A DNA stretch of 64,000 bases from Luteolibacter ambystomatis (GTDB lineage Bacteria; Verrucomicrobiota; Verrucomicrobiia; Verrucomicrobiales; Akkermansiaceae), in contig NZ_CP073100.1 of NCBI RefSeq assembly GCF_018137965.1, positions 2,677,754 through 2,741,753 on the forward strand, given 5' to 3'. The notes below the pieces were generated by a model, which was not told the DNA's origin, did no database searches, and saw only the letters and a program-made list of their open reading frames with translations. Positions 16,297 to 27,953 of this stretch are shown piece by piece. How positions within the stretch are numbered: position 1 is the stretch's first letter; each line of letters starts with the position of its first letter. Both the position numbers and the translations under genes were made by a program.

Positions 16297-16974
16297 TCAG
16301 CCGAAGATCGGGAAGTCCTCCAGATCGAGGAAGTCCTGGCCGTGGATGATGTGGGCGAGGAGCGGGACGCCGGTGAGATCCTCCAGGACGCCCTTGTTGG
16401 TGATCTTGGCGGTGTCGAGCTCGTCCTCCAGTTCGTTGAGCACGATGCCGGCACAGGTGAGGCCGCGGGCCTTGATGGCATTCACGGTGAGAACGAGGTG
16501 ATTGAGCACGCCGAGCTTGTTCGCGGCGACGAGGATCACCGGCAGGGCGAGGTCGACGGCGAGATCGGAGATGGCGTAGCCGGGTGCGAGCGGGACTTCC
16601 CAGCCCCCCGCCCCCTCGACAAGGACGAGTTCGTGACGGGCGGCAAGGTCGCGGTAGCCCCGGATGAGCGCGGCGGGATCGAGCGGGTTGTTTTCCAGCA
16701 TGCCGGCCACGTAGGGGGCGACGGCGGTCTGGTAGAAAACGGGGTTGATGGCATCGAGCTGGTCTTCCGGGAGGCCGGAGGAGGCGAGCAGGAGCGCGGC
16801 GTCCTCGCGATCGCCGGAGGAGACGGGCTTGTAGCCCACGGCATCGCGGCGGTCGTGGCGCAGGGCCTCGAGCAAGAGGGTGGTGACGCGGGTTTTGCCC
16901 ACGCCGGTATCGGTGCCGGTGATGAAGACGCTCACGCGGGAGCCGTGACGGCTCGCGGCGGCGGGGTCAATCAT
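16297..16974 (-). CDS. bioD: dethiobiotin synthetase
   Basis: 225 aa. It forms dethiobiotin from 7,8-diaminopelargonate, CO2 and ATP in biotin synthesis (cytoplasmic, homodimer). P-loop GTDTGVGKT is at about residues 20-28; YKPVSSG, the EGAGGWEVPL motif and the NKLGVLNH base-recognition segment are all present. The start ATG 16974 overlaps the stop of the upstream lipoprotein-like gene (ATGA), supporting it; a second start just before VSVFITG is possible. No other bio genes are adjacent. Confidence 0.95.
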   Translation of the reverse strand: MIDPAAASRHGSRVSVFITGTDTGVGKTRVTTLLLEALRHDRRDAVGYKPVSSGDREDAALLLASSGLPEDQLDAINPVFYQTAVAPYVAGMLENNPLDPAALIRGYRDLAARHELVLVEGAGGWEVPLAPGYAISDLAVDLALPVILVAANKLGVLNHLVLTVNAIKARGLTCAGIVLNELEDELDTAKITNKGVLEDLTGVPLLAHIIHGQDFLDLEDFPIFG

Positions 16975-17228
16975 TTCAGCGCGAGATTGCCATCCCAGCC
17001 GGTGGTGGGGAACGGCTGCTGCGGGACGGGCGGCTGTCGGCGCAAGCGCGCTTCGGCGGCGGAGCAGCGGATTTTCTTGAGAGCGGTGTGGATGGGGTGA
17101 TGGTCCCCGGGATTCCGGATGGTGCCACAGGCGGTCCGGCAGGCGGCGACGACCGCCACGGAAGCGGCGGCAAGCAGACCGGCGACAATCCAGCGGCCGG
17201 TGGTGCGGGAAATGGATGGCGTTTTCAT
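16971..17228 (-). CDS. small membrane/exported protein upstream of bioD
   Basis: 85 aa. A single N-terminal hydrophobic segment (WIVAGLLAAASVAVVAAC) ends in a cysteine like a lipobox, then a short CGTIRNPGDHHP region with a proline-rich tail. No family is recognised. Its stop overlaps the bioD start by 4 bp, so the two are co-translated, although a functional link to biotin synthesis is not evident. Start ATG 17228 (MKTPSIS) is preferred to 17336. Confidence 0.6.
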   Translation of the reverse strand: MKTPSISRTTGRWIVAGLLAAASVAVVAACRTACGTIRNPGDHHPIHTALKKIRCSAAEARLRRQPPVPQQPFPTTGWDGNLALK

Positions 17229-17406
17229 GATGGGGTATGCGTGGAGCATAGCCCATGAAGTCGGATTCATGAAATCGATAGACAGATTTAAATCATCTTC
17301 TGAATCGATGAAATGGAAAACCACAGATCTTCCCAAAATCCGCTGTCGGACTTGACTCGGATGCCTGTTCAGGATGTCTCATGGACCCAACTTCCCCTCC
17401 CCTGTC

Positions 17407-17979
17407 ATGAGGCGATATCTTGCACTCGGATTGATCGGTATTTCCTCCCTCGCCATCGCCGCGCCGGAACCGGTGGAACTGGCCACGCTGCGTACGGCCT
17501 ATGCCCAGAAACTGGAGGCGCTGATCAAGTCCGAGACCGCCAAGGGCAACATCGACGGCGCGGTTCTGGTGCGCGACGAACTGGCAAAAGTGAGATCGGG
17601 CGGAACCGTGGAGCCCGCGGGCGCGAAGACAGGAGTCGTCGTCTCCGCTGTGATCGCGATGGAGAAGTCCCCCTTCTACGGTTCCTTCTGGCAGAAAAAC
17701 GATTCCACGCTGGAGTTCCACAAGGACGGGACGTGGAAGCACGATTACAAGGGCAGCGTGATGACCGGCAAATGGGAGACGACGGGCGATGCCCGGCTGA
17801 TCTCGCTGACGAACTGGAACAACAATCCGGACCTGGTGTTCGTGCTGTCGAAGGACGGCTCGGTCTGCCGCCGGTCTGCGGACGGATATTCCTACAACCG
17901 TCAGCCGGGTGCGGGATCCCCCGCCGCCACGGCTCCCGCGGGCGGTGGGAGTTCGAATCCGTTCGGGAATGTGAGGTGA
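17407..17979 (+). CDS. secreted hypothetical protein
   Basis: 190 aa from ATG 17407 (MRRYLALGLIG), chosen because it begins a clean signal peptide ending at SLAIAAPEP; the longer frame starts at 17374. The mature part has a helical stretch (TLRTAYAQKLEALIKSETAK, GNIDGAVLVRDELAK) and a beta-rich domain (FYGSFWQKNDSTLEFHKDGT, WETTGDARLISLTNWNN). This resembles the many exported proteins of Verrucomicrobiota that pair a short helical repeat with a small beta domain. Function unknown. Confidence 0.75.
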   Translation: MRRYLALGLIGISSLAIAAPEPVELATLRTAYAQKLEALIKSETAKGNIDGAVLVRDELAKVRSGGTVEPAGAKTGVVVSAVIAMEKSPFYGSFWQKNDSTLEFHKDGTWKHDYKGSVMTGKWETTGDARLISLTNWNNNPDLVFVLSKDGSVCRRSADGYSYNRQPGAGSPAATAPAGGGSSNPFGNVR

Positions 17980-18018
17980 GTCTGTCTCGAACTACCAGGT
18001 ACACCGTAGCTGTAGAAA

Positions 18019-20466
18019 TCAGCGCGGGCCGCCGAGACCGAGGAGTTCACGCAAAGTCGGAAGGCGGGCGGTGGTGAAGGAACGGATCGCGCCAGCCTGC
18101 GGGACTGGATTCTCGGCGTTCTGAGTAACCACCCGATAATAGTAAGTCCGATTGGGAAGCAGTCCGGTCACCGGAGTCGAAACCATGGCGATGGCACCGA
18201 CCGGCACCGTGCCTACCCTCACGGCGGAGGACGATTTCAGCGTGGGATCAGTGCCATATTGAAAATAGACAGCGGTGGCCAAACCGCCCGGATCCACACT
18301 GCTGCTAAGCACCGCCTGGATCCAGGTCACGGCGGAGGCAGCTTCCGTTACGAAAGTCGCCCCCAGACGGATGCGGAAGAACTCTCCGCCACCTGCCAAA
18401 CGGCCATCGGAGGTCGTGCCACCGAATTGGGTGGTGCCATAAAGATGGCCATCAGCCGCCTGCATGAGCCCACCTGCTGGTTCCGATCCATCGAGGAACG
18501 AAAAGGTGTGGATCGTGGTAACCTGCCCTGCGGGAGTCATGCGAAAGACGCTTCCATGTCCGCCGGACGTCGTGCCATAGAAATTGCCGTCCGCCGCCAG
18601 AAGCAGCTTGGAGTTCGCATTGGGCACCACGGCAACGGTTTTGACCTGGTTGTCCGCCGTGAGCTTTTTGATGCCGTGGGGACCCACGCCGTAGAATTCC
18701 CCGCCGGGAGCCGCCGTCAGGCCAACATCGTAGTTACCGTCGTATAGCTCATCGGATGGCGCGAGAGTGGTAACTCCACCGCCGGGGCTGAAAGAGAAGA
18801 CCACGCCGGATGACGGGAAATTGTAAAATGAACTGACGCCACGAAAACCGCCGTCCGCACCTTGCACCAACGCGCCGCGGGGATAGTCTCCTTGACCCGG
18901 ATCGAAGTCGGCCAGGACATCCACCCGACCACGCGGAGTGAGCCGGATGATGCAGGGGTTGAACGAGCCGGATCGATTGATGTCGGCACAGGAGTAGAAA
19001 TTGCCATCGGAACCCAGTACCGGCGCTCGCGGACCGGCGATCGTAGGAGAAAGATTGCCAAACTCGGTGAGCAGCGAGAATCTGCCTTCAGGCGTCAACC
19101 GGAAGAAGGAGCCGCGGGTTGCCCCAAAAGTATTGGCCCCATAGAAATTTCCATCCCGCCCTACGACCAAAGGAGAGGAACCACTGATCAGGCCATCGAA
19201 ATCGTAGAGGGAAGAGATCTCATGATCCCCATTGATCCGAAAAAAGGTGCCGCCACCTCGAGTCCCTCCCGCAGTCGCGCAACCATAGAAATTACCATTC
19301 CGATCCTGAACAAGAGGTCCAACAGGCCGCGCCATTCCAGAGGAGCCGAAAGCACCGATGAAGGAGAACTTCCCGGCGGAGGTGACACGAAAAGCACCGC
19401 CATAACCAAGACCGTTGCTGGTAGTACCATAGAAATTCCCGTCCAGCCCTTGGACCAAACCGGAGAAAGGTTCCGTGCCAATGTCGCGATCCGGATCGAA
19501 ACTATGGAGAATGGTAAACTTGCCCCCGGCGGACAGACGGAAGACCATGCCGGAACCAAATGCTCCGCCGTAGGCCGTGGTGCCGAAGAGGGAACCATCC
19601 GCGGTCCTGACCATCGATTTGCCCGGATAAACGCTCGTCGTGCCATCGAAGACATGGACGGTGATAAAATCCCCGGCAGGAGTGATCCGGAAGAGCTTTC
19701 CTCCGTGCGCTTGAGGATCGGAAGCGAGGGCTCCATACAATGATCCATCCGGAGTCGGAACGAGTTCGGTCGTCGAATCCGAACCCTCATCCGATGAAAG
19801 GTGGTGGGTGACTTGGAAGACACCGTCCAAGGAGAGAGTGAAGATCGTGCCACAACCTCCCGAGCCTCCACGGCTGGTGGTGCCGTGAAGGAGACCATCC
19901 ACTCCTTGGACGAGTGCGGCATTGGAAGCGTAGCCGGTGATCTCACTGAACACCTGGAGAATCTGGACCATCCCCGAAGGCGTGACGCGGAAGATAGATC
20001 CGTAGTTATGGCCATCTCCGGGGTAATGGGTCACACCGTAGAGGTTTCCGTCAGTGGCCAGCACCATGGCATTCGAAGTCCAGACCACCGTGGAAGGAAG
20101 CGACGCAATCTTCGTCAGCGTACCCTCCAGGGTCATGTGAAAAACGCTGCCATCCACAGTCATGCCATAGAACCTACCATCCGGAGCAGGGGTCAGAGGA
20201 CCTGCCGGAGCTCCGATTTCACCTTCAAAATGGGAAACGAGCGTGGCTTGGCCCGCAGGGGTCATACGAATCAAAGCACCTTGGTAGAACGCCCCTCCAA
20301 ACCTGCTGACACCATAGAAATTTCCATCACTGCCACAAGTGAGGTCACCCACCCCATCTGGAGGACCCACAAACCCCTGGAGCGGTTCGAAGACAGGAGC
20401 CGCATGGAGGGCGAAGGAGGTGGCGAGAAGCAGCAATCCGGAACGGAAGATCACGCTGCGGGACAT
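18019..20466 (-). CDS. exported beta-repeat protein (Gloeo_Verruco/TIGR03803-type repeats)
   Basis: 815 aa with a signal peptide (LLLLATSFALHAAP). At least ten repeats of ~45-55 residues follow the pattern DGNFYG(T)T..GG...G..FR....G.., e.g. QGLDGNFYGTTSNGLGYGG. These match the TIGR03803 repeat family typical of Gloeobacter and Verrucomicrobiota, probably forming a beta-propeller-like surface domain. A C-terminal Fn3-like segment (YFQYGTDPTLKSSS, LLPNRTYYYRVV) follows. There is no PEP-CTERM tail. It is convergent with the secreted protein ending at 17979. Confidence 0.85.
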   Translation of the reverse strand: MSRSVIFRSGLLLLATSFALHAAPVFEPLQGFVGPPDGVGDLTCGSDGNFYGVSRFGGAFYQGALIRMTPAGQATLVSHFEGEIGAPAGPLTPAPDGRFYGMTVDGSVFHMTLEGTLTKIASLPSTVVWTSNAMVLATDGNLYGVTHYPGDGHNYGSIFRVTPSGMVQILQVFSEITGYASNAALVQGVDGLLHGTTSRGGSGGCGTIFTLSLDGVFQVTHHLSSDEGSDSTTELVPTPDGSLYGALASDPQAHGGKLFRITPAGDFITVHVFDGTTSVYPGKSMVRTADGSLFGTTAYGGAFGSGMVFRLSAGGKFTILHSFDPDRDIGTEPFSGLVQGLDGNFYGTTSNGLGYGGAFRVTSAGKFSFIGAFGSSGMARPVGPLVQDRNGNFYGCATAGGTRGGGTFFRINGDHEISSLYDFDGLISGSSPLVVGRDGNFYGANTFGATRGSFFRLTPEGRFSLLTEFGNLSPTIAGPRAPVLGSDGNFYSCADINRSGSFNPCIIRLTPRGRVDVLADFDPGQGDYPRGALVQGADGGFRGVSSFYNFPSSGVVFSFSPGGGVTTLAPSDELYDGNYDVGLTAAPGGEFYGVGPHGIKKLTADNQVKTVAVVPNANSKLLLAADGNFYGTTSGGHGSVFRMTPAGQVTTIHTFSFLDGSEPAGGLMQAADGHLYGTTQFGGTTSDGRLAGGGEFFRIRLGATFVTEAASAVTWIQAVLSSSVDPGGLATAVYFQYGTDPTLKSSSAVRVGTVPVGAIAMVSTPVTGLLPNRTYYYRVVTQNAENPVPQAGAIRSFTTARLPTLRELLGLGGPR

Positions 20467-20599
20467 GACTTATTCCCCTACCCTGCGGCAAGCGCAATGA
20501 CGTGATGGATGTGACATGGATCGAGGGGTGGAGGAATGCCCTTCTGCCACAGTTTAATGAGCCGGGCCATGCAGACACATATGACCCGCAAGGGCGCGG

Positions 20600-21148
20600 T
20601 CATCCTTCGGGCACGTAGCGGAGCGCCACGGCTCCGGATTTGAACTCCAGGCGGTTGACCAGCTTCAGATCGACAGGCTTGGGCAAGCCCGCGAACAGGG
20701 TGGGGCCGTAGCCAGCCAGCTTGGGATGGACGATGAACTCATACTCATCGATCAATCCCAGCTCGGCGAGGGCCATCGGGAGCTTCAGGCCTCCGGTGAA
20801 TATTCCCCTGCCCGGCTGCTGTTTGAGCTGACGGACGGCCTCAGCGAGATCTCCGCGGATGAGTTCCGCGTTCCAATCAACGCTTGGCAAGGTGGATGAG
20901 ACGACGTGCTTCCTGGCGGCGTCGATGGTTCGGGCGAAGGGGTGCATCCAGGCGGGCATGGCTTCCACTTCGGCGGGTGGGCGGAATGCGGTCTCCATCA
21001 TTTGATAGATAACCCGGCCGAAGAGGAGGGCATCAGCGCGGTTGAGGTTATCGGTCGCGTGGCGATGCAGCTCTTCGTCCGGGGAGATCGCCTCATGATG
21101 GCAGCAGCCGTCCAAGGTGACGTTGATGGAATAGCGGAGAGGTCGCAT
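20600..21148 (-). CDS. dihydrofolate-reductase/RibD C-terminal-domain family protein
   Basis: 182 aa. The DHFR-like fold is visible: SINVTLDGCCHHEAI near the start, LLFGRVIYQMM, VVSSTLPSVDWNAELI and FTGGLKLPMALAELGLIDEY. This is the stand-alone RibD_C/YyaP family of NAD(P)H-dependent reductases, distinct from FolA. The substrate is unknown. It is a monocistronic-looking gene on the minus strand between the repeat protein and eno. Confidence 0.8.
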   Translation of the reverse strand: MRPLRYSINVTLDGCCHHEAISPDEELHRHATDNLNRADALLFGRVIYQMMETAFRPPAEVEAMPAWMHPFARTIDAARKHVVSSTLPSVDWNAELIRGDLAEAVRQLKQQPGRGIFTGGLKLPMALAELGLIDEYEFIVHPKLAGYGPTLFAGLPKPVDLKLVNRLEFKSGAVALRYVPEG

Positions 21149-21198
21149 GGTTGGAGACTATGCGGGGTGGTTGAGGAGCGTCGAGGGTGGAGGAAGAT

Positions 21199-21441
21199 AT
21201 AGCGCGAGGCTCCTGCCTTGCGTGTGGGGGAGGTCCGCGAAGGTGTTTGAGTGGGGAGTGGCCGGTGGTCACTCCAGGGTGGACTGAACGCGCAGGGATC
21301 TTCGTGGATCTACCCTGCCCGAAGTCTTACGACTCCGGCTACGGTGGAAGAGCCGCTGGCAACTGGACACTCACCGGCGGACTGAACGTGCGAGGGAGGA
21401 TGTTGGTAATCCCAACACGCAAGGCGGGAGCCTCGCGCTAC
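21199..21441. repeat. inverted-repeat-bounded element (~243 bp) with a nested REP half-copy
   Basis: Left end ATAGCGCGAGGCTCCTGCCT and right end (reverse strand) GTAGCGCGAGGCTCCCGCCT are near-identical and inverted. Inside, at about 21317-21344, is one arm of the GTAGCCGGAGTCGT-type repeat found complete at 47.3 and 59.35 kb, so one repeat has inserted in or merged with another. No gene is seen in this spacer. Confidence 0.65.
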
Positions 21442-21460
21442 TACGCCTGCGGCGGGCAAA

Positions 21461-21494
21461 GAAAAAGCCGCACCCGTTTCCGGATGCGGCTTTG
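21461..21494 (-). terminator. Rho-independent terminator of eno
   Basis: On the minus strand AAAGCCGCATCC, a GGAAAC loop and GGGTGCGGCTTTTT form a stem with a trailing T-run, 35 bp after the eno stop. Confidence 0.85.
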
Positions 21495-21528
21495 AGAGAG
21501 ATACAGGGGATGTCCCCTGCCCTGCGGG

Positions 21529-24686
<3,158 letters not shown>

Positions 24687-24761
24687 GGCGCGGAAGATGG
24701 GAACCGGGGGCGCAAAACGCAAGTCCTTCGTGGTTCCAACGGTCGCGGGACGTCCGGGCCA

Positions 24762-26264
24762 TCAGGTCCAGCCGAAGGCATCCAGCACGGGCCGGAGGGT
24801 TTCCAGATGCGGTTCCAGCCACGGCAGGTAGTTCCGCCAGCGTCCGAGCGAGCGGGTGTAGAGCGGCTTCGACACATCATCGTAGGTGGGCGTGCCGATG
24901 GGACGCGCGTCCGCAGCCTGATGGTGGGCGAGCATTTCCGGACGCCAGTCGAGCCCGAGAAAGGCGGCGAGCTCCCGGGTGCGGGCCTCCGGGTGCGCCA
25001 GCAGGTCCTCATAGCGGGACTCCATCCAGCGCGCGGGATCGAGCCGCTCCCGCCACAGCAGCCAGTGGCGCATGACTTCCGTGAGATAGAGCGCGGAGTC
25101 CGCCAGCGAGGCCGCGGCCACGCTGTTCGGCGCAAGAGGCACGATGGTGAAATAGAAGCTGACGAGAACGTCACGCGGATCGCGCAGCGGCATGAGGATG
25201 CGCGCCTCTGGAAACAACCGCAGCGGCAGGGCGAGATCCGGCGTGAGCAGCGGATCTTTTTCCAGCAGCAGCCTGTCGCCGGGCTCCTCACCCAGCACAT
25301 CGGCGGTGCAGTGGAAATACACATCGCGGCCGGCGGCGAGGCTCGCCTCGTCATAGCCGTCCAATTCCACGAGCACCTCCGCGGTGGAGCGCGCGCCGAA
25401 GACGATCGGCGTGCGGAACTGGGTGGCGAGAACGCCGGACTCATCCGTTCCGATGCAGCCCGGATGAGCGGTGAGCACTTTTTCCATCAGAGTGGTGCCG
25501 GACCGGGGGAAGCCCGCCATCAGACAAATGCGGCGCGGCGGCTGCGGGGCCTCGCGCTGCCAGCGGGCCAGCCGCTCCGGGGTGATGCCTCGGGTGACCT
25601 CCCACTGGCGGGTGGTCATGGCCCGCCACTCTGGACGCAGCGCAGCGGACTCGCGGGCGATCTGGCGCTTCGCAAGTTCCAGCTCGCGCATGGCCTCCGT
25701 GAAGCCGCCGAGGCGATCGTAGATGGCGGCGAGTTCGTAGCGCAGCCGCCAGTCGTCGTGCGAGGTGTGGTGCTGCAACTGCCGCTCCAGGCGCTCGCGG
25801 GCGGTTTCGAAACGGCCCTCGCGCCGCTCCAGGTGGGCAAGCTGACGCACCAGCCGGGGATGCAGGGGATGGGCCGCGAGCAAGGCGGAGGCCACGCGGG
25901 CGGCTTCTTCCAATTCGCCGCAGCGCTCCAAGGCGGACGCGTGCAGCACGGCGATGTCCGGAGAATCCGGCACCGCCTGCCAAGCGCGGGCGGTGAAACG
26001 GGCACAAGCGGCAAAGCGACCGTCCTGAAAAAACCGCTTCGCCGCCATCAGCCATTGGTCCGGCGTGGCATCCGGATGCGCCAGGAGGCGATCCCACAAT
26101 GGCGCGGCCTCGGCCGAGCGATAGACGTGCTGGAGGATGCCAGCATGAGTCAGCAGGTCGTCCGGTGAGGCATTGCCGGCGGTGATGAGGGACCACAGGG
26201 ACAGCGCCTCATGGATATCCCCTCGTTGAAGGGCTTGTTCCGCCTCCGCTCTCATTCTTTGCAC
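24762..26264 (-). CDS. TPR-containing sulfotransferase
   Basis: 500 aa. The first half is TPR-like (AEQALQRGDIHEALSLW, then AARVASALLAAHPLHPRLV). The second half is a PAPS-type sulfotransferase: 5'-PSB loop MAGFPRSGTTLMEKVL, LLLEKDPLLTPDLALPLRLF, 3'-PSB segment LRDPRDVLVSFYF, and RYEDLLAHPEARTRELAAFL. It likely sulfates a protein or glycan; a sulfatase (57.3 kb) is also present in the window. It lies 75 bp upstream of the GreA-like gene, same strand. Confidence 0.85.
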   Translation of the reverse strand: MQRMRAEAEQALQRGDIHEALSLWSLITAGNASPDDLLTHAGILQHVYRSAEAAPLWDRLLAHPDATPDQWLMAAKRFFQDGRFAACARFTARAWQAVPDSPDIAVLHASALERCGELEEAARVASALLAAHPLHPRLVRQLAHLERREGRFETARERLERQLQHHTSHDDWRLRYELAAIYDRLGGFTEAMRELELAKRQIARESAALRPEWRAMTTRQWEVTRGITPERLARWQREAPQPPRRICLMAGFPRSGTTLMEKVLTAHPGCIGTDESGVLATQFRTPIVFGARSTAEVLVELDGYDEASLAAGRDVYFHCTADVLGEEPGDRLLLEKDPLLTPDLALPLRLFPEARILMPLRDPRDVLVSFYFTIVPLAPNSVAAASLADSALYLTEVMRHWLLWRERLDPARWMESRYEDLLAHPEARTRELAAFLGLDWRPEMLAHHQAADARPIGTPTYDDVSKPLYTRSLGRWRNYLPWLEPHLETLRPVLDAFGWT

Positions 26265-26350
26265 CTATCCTGATGACTGGGCAACGGCAGGGGAAGCCTG
26301 CTGACAACCGTGGCCGCCGCGGGACGTGGCAGCTACGGATGCAAAGAGTC

Positions 26351-27013
26351 CTACTTGCGGCGGCGGAGCGCCAGCGCGCCGAGACCGAGACCACCGAGCA
26401 GGATGCCGGACGGTTCCGGCACCGCCACCTGGTCGAAGCTCAGATTGTCCACGGCGAAGTAGGAACCGGAGCCTCCCGTCGGCTTGAAGGAGAGCGTGAG
26501 CGTTTCACCGCCCACTCCCTGGATGCCGAAGTTGAGTGTTTGCACGGTGCCATTGGTGACCACCAGACCGGTGCCGCCGCCGAGCGCACCGGAGACGCTG
26601 CCGGTCACGGTCCAGTCGAGCGTGGTATTCTGCAGGGACACGGTGGACGGGCCGACCCAGTCGTTCAGGTCGATGGAGGTCAGCTTGACGGCAATGGAGC
26701 CGGAGGAAGGGGTGAAGGCGATGGTGTAGTTGACCGCACCGGTATAGCCGCTGCCGGGACCATCGAGCTGATAGACCTGGCCGCCGGTCGGCCAACTGTT
26801 GTAGGCCTGCCAGCCGAGCGCGCCACCGGGGCTCCAGTTCAGCGCGATGTCCGGCGTGCCCACGGCGTTGCTGCCATGGGTGGTGGGAATGGTGGTGTTG
26901 TTGGTCAGGCCGGAACCGGTGAGAACCGTGGCGGCCTGCAGCGACTGGACCAGGGCGAGACCCGCCGCACCGGTCGAAGCGAGTTGGAAAAGCTTGGAGG
27001 ATTGGAGCTTCAT
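26351..27013 (-). CDS. PEP-CTERM sorted exported protein
   Basis: 220 aa from ATG 27013 (MKLQSSKLFQLASTGAAG), chosen because it starts a signal peptide. The body is beta-rich (SSGSIAVKLTSIDLNDWVGP, GGSGSYFAVDNLSFDQV), and the C-terminus is the PEP-CTERM signal: VPEPSGILL, a hydrophobic span, then RRRK. The exosortase system processes and sorts such proteins at the outer surface in Verrucomicrobiota. It resembles lectin-like GEVED/FxG domains, but the ligand is unknown. Confidence 0.85.
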   Translation of the reverse strand: MKLQSSKLFQLASTGAAGLALVQSLQAATVLTGSGLTNNTTIPTTHGSNAVGTPDIALNWSPGGALGWQAYNSWPTGGQVYQLDGPGSGYTGAVNYTIAFTPSSGSIAVKLTSIDLNDWVGPSTVSLQNTTLDWTVTGSVSGALGGGTGLVVTNGTVQTLNFGIQGVGGETLTLSFKPTGGSGSYFAVDNLSFDQVAVPEPSGILLGGLGLGALALRRRK

Positions 27014-27209
27014 GGGGGTACGGGAAATAAAAACCGCACCGATCATGCCGGAACCCCTCCTCTGCCCTGATGGGGGAAATCGACAGCCTGTGGGGGAAAA
27101 TCGTCGCGCCATCCCCCTTCCCTGCCACCGGAAAGAGGGATGGCGCGTATCAAGGCCCCACGGCACCACCAGTCGGACGATGCCGGGAGCTACCCCCCAA
27201 AGCGTTCGG

Positions 27210-27929
27210 TCAGCGGCGGCGTCTGAGGACCAACAAACCGGTGCCCAATACTCCCAGAAGCGCGGACGACGGTTCCGGAACGACGTCGAAGCGGAAGGTT
27301 CCCGTCGCGCTCACCGGCCCGTCCGAATTGTTGGTACCGGTGACGGTGAAGGTCACATCCCATGCTCCCGGAGTACTGAACCCGAAGTTGAAATGATCAT
27401 GGCCGCCGGTCGTGGTGGAGATGGAGGAGGGCCCTGTCAGCGAAGAAGCATCCAGAATGATGCCGCCGAACACATCATAGCGCCACATGGCGAAAGATGC
27501 GGCCGGATCGCCGAGGCATGTTGCCTGCGTGATGGTGAAGGTAATCCCCGATGAATCCCAATCGTCGGGATTCAGTTCTTCGGAGGCGAGCCCGAGGAAT
27601 GGCAACCCTTCTTCCTGTGTCCAAGGCAGAACCCAGATTGTCTCGCCAGAGACCTTTCCGAGAGCCGGGAAATCCATCGGCAGCGTGAGGTTCGCGGAAT
27701 CCGCGCGGATGATGACATCGCCGGGAGCGTATTCTCCATTCGTTTCGACGCCATCGATCACGCCGCCTTCCGAATGGAAATGGAGATCGAACGCCCCGTC
27801 TTCATAGGCGACGCCGATGTCCGCGTGCCCGGAAGTATAGGTGACAGCCCCACGCGCATCCGGGGCCGTGAAAGCGCCGGCGAGCAGCAAGGATACCGCG
27901 GACAACGCGAATCGTGTTTTCAGTTTCAT
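27210..27929 (-). CDS. PEP-CTERM protein with surface-anchor (choice-of-anchor M-like) domain
   Basis: 239 aa. Signal peptide MKLKTRFALSAVSLLLAG; tail VPEPSSALLG, hydrophobic span, RRRR. The body matches the TIGR03769-like 'surface-anchored/choice-of-anchor M' pattern: FDLHFHSEGGVIDG, an internal ETIWVLPW, and GGHDHFNFGFSTPGAWDVTF near the end. In Actinobacteria such repeats are linked with metal ABC transporters. It shares the same module as the next gene, lies 24 bp after it, and is divergent as a group from a ZnuD-like receptor. Confidence 0.82.
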   Translation of the reverse strand: MKLKTRFALSAVSLLLAGAFTAPDARGAVTYTSGHADIGVAYEDGAFDLHFHSEGGVIDGVETNGEYAPGDVIIRADSANLTLPMDFPALGKVSGETIWVLPWTQEEGLPFLGLASEELNPDDWDSSGITFTITQATCLGDPAASFAMWRYDVFGGIILDASSLTGPSSISTTTGGHDHFNFGFSTPGAWDVTFTVTGTNNSDGPVSATGTFRFDVVPEPSSALLGVLGTGLLVLRRRR

Positions 27930-27953
27930 TTGGCTGTTATGTGTTGGTCGGGT

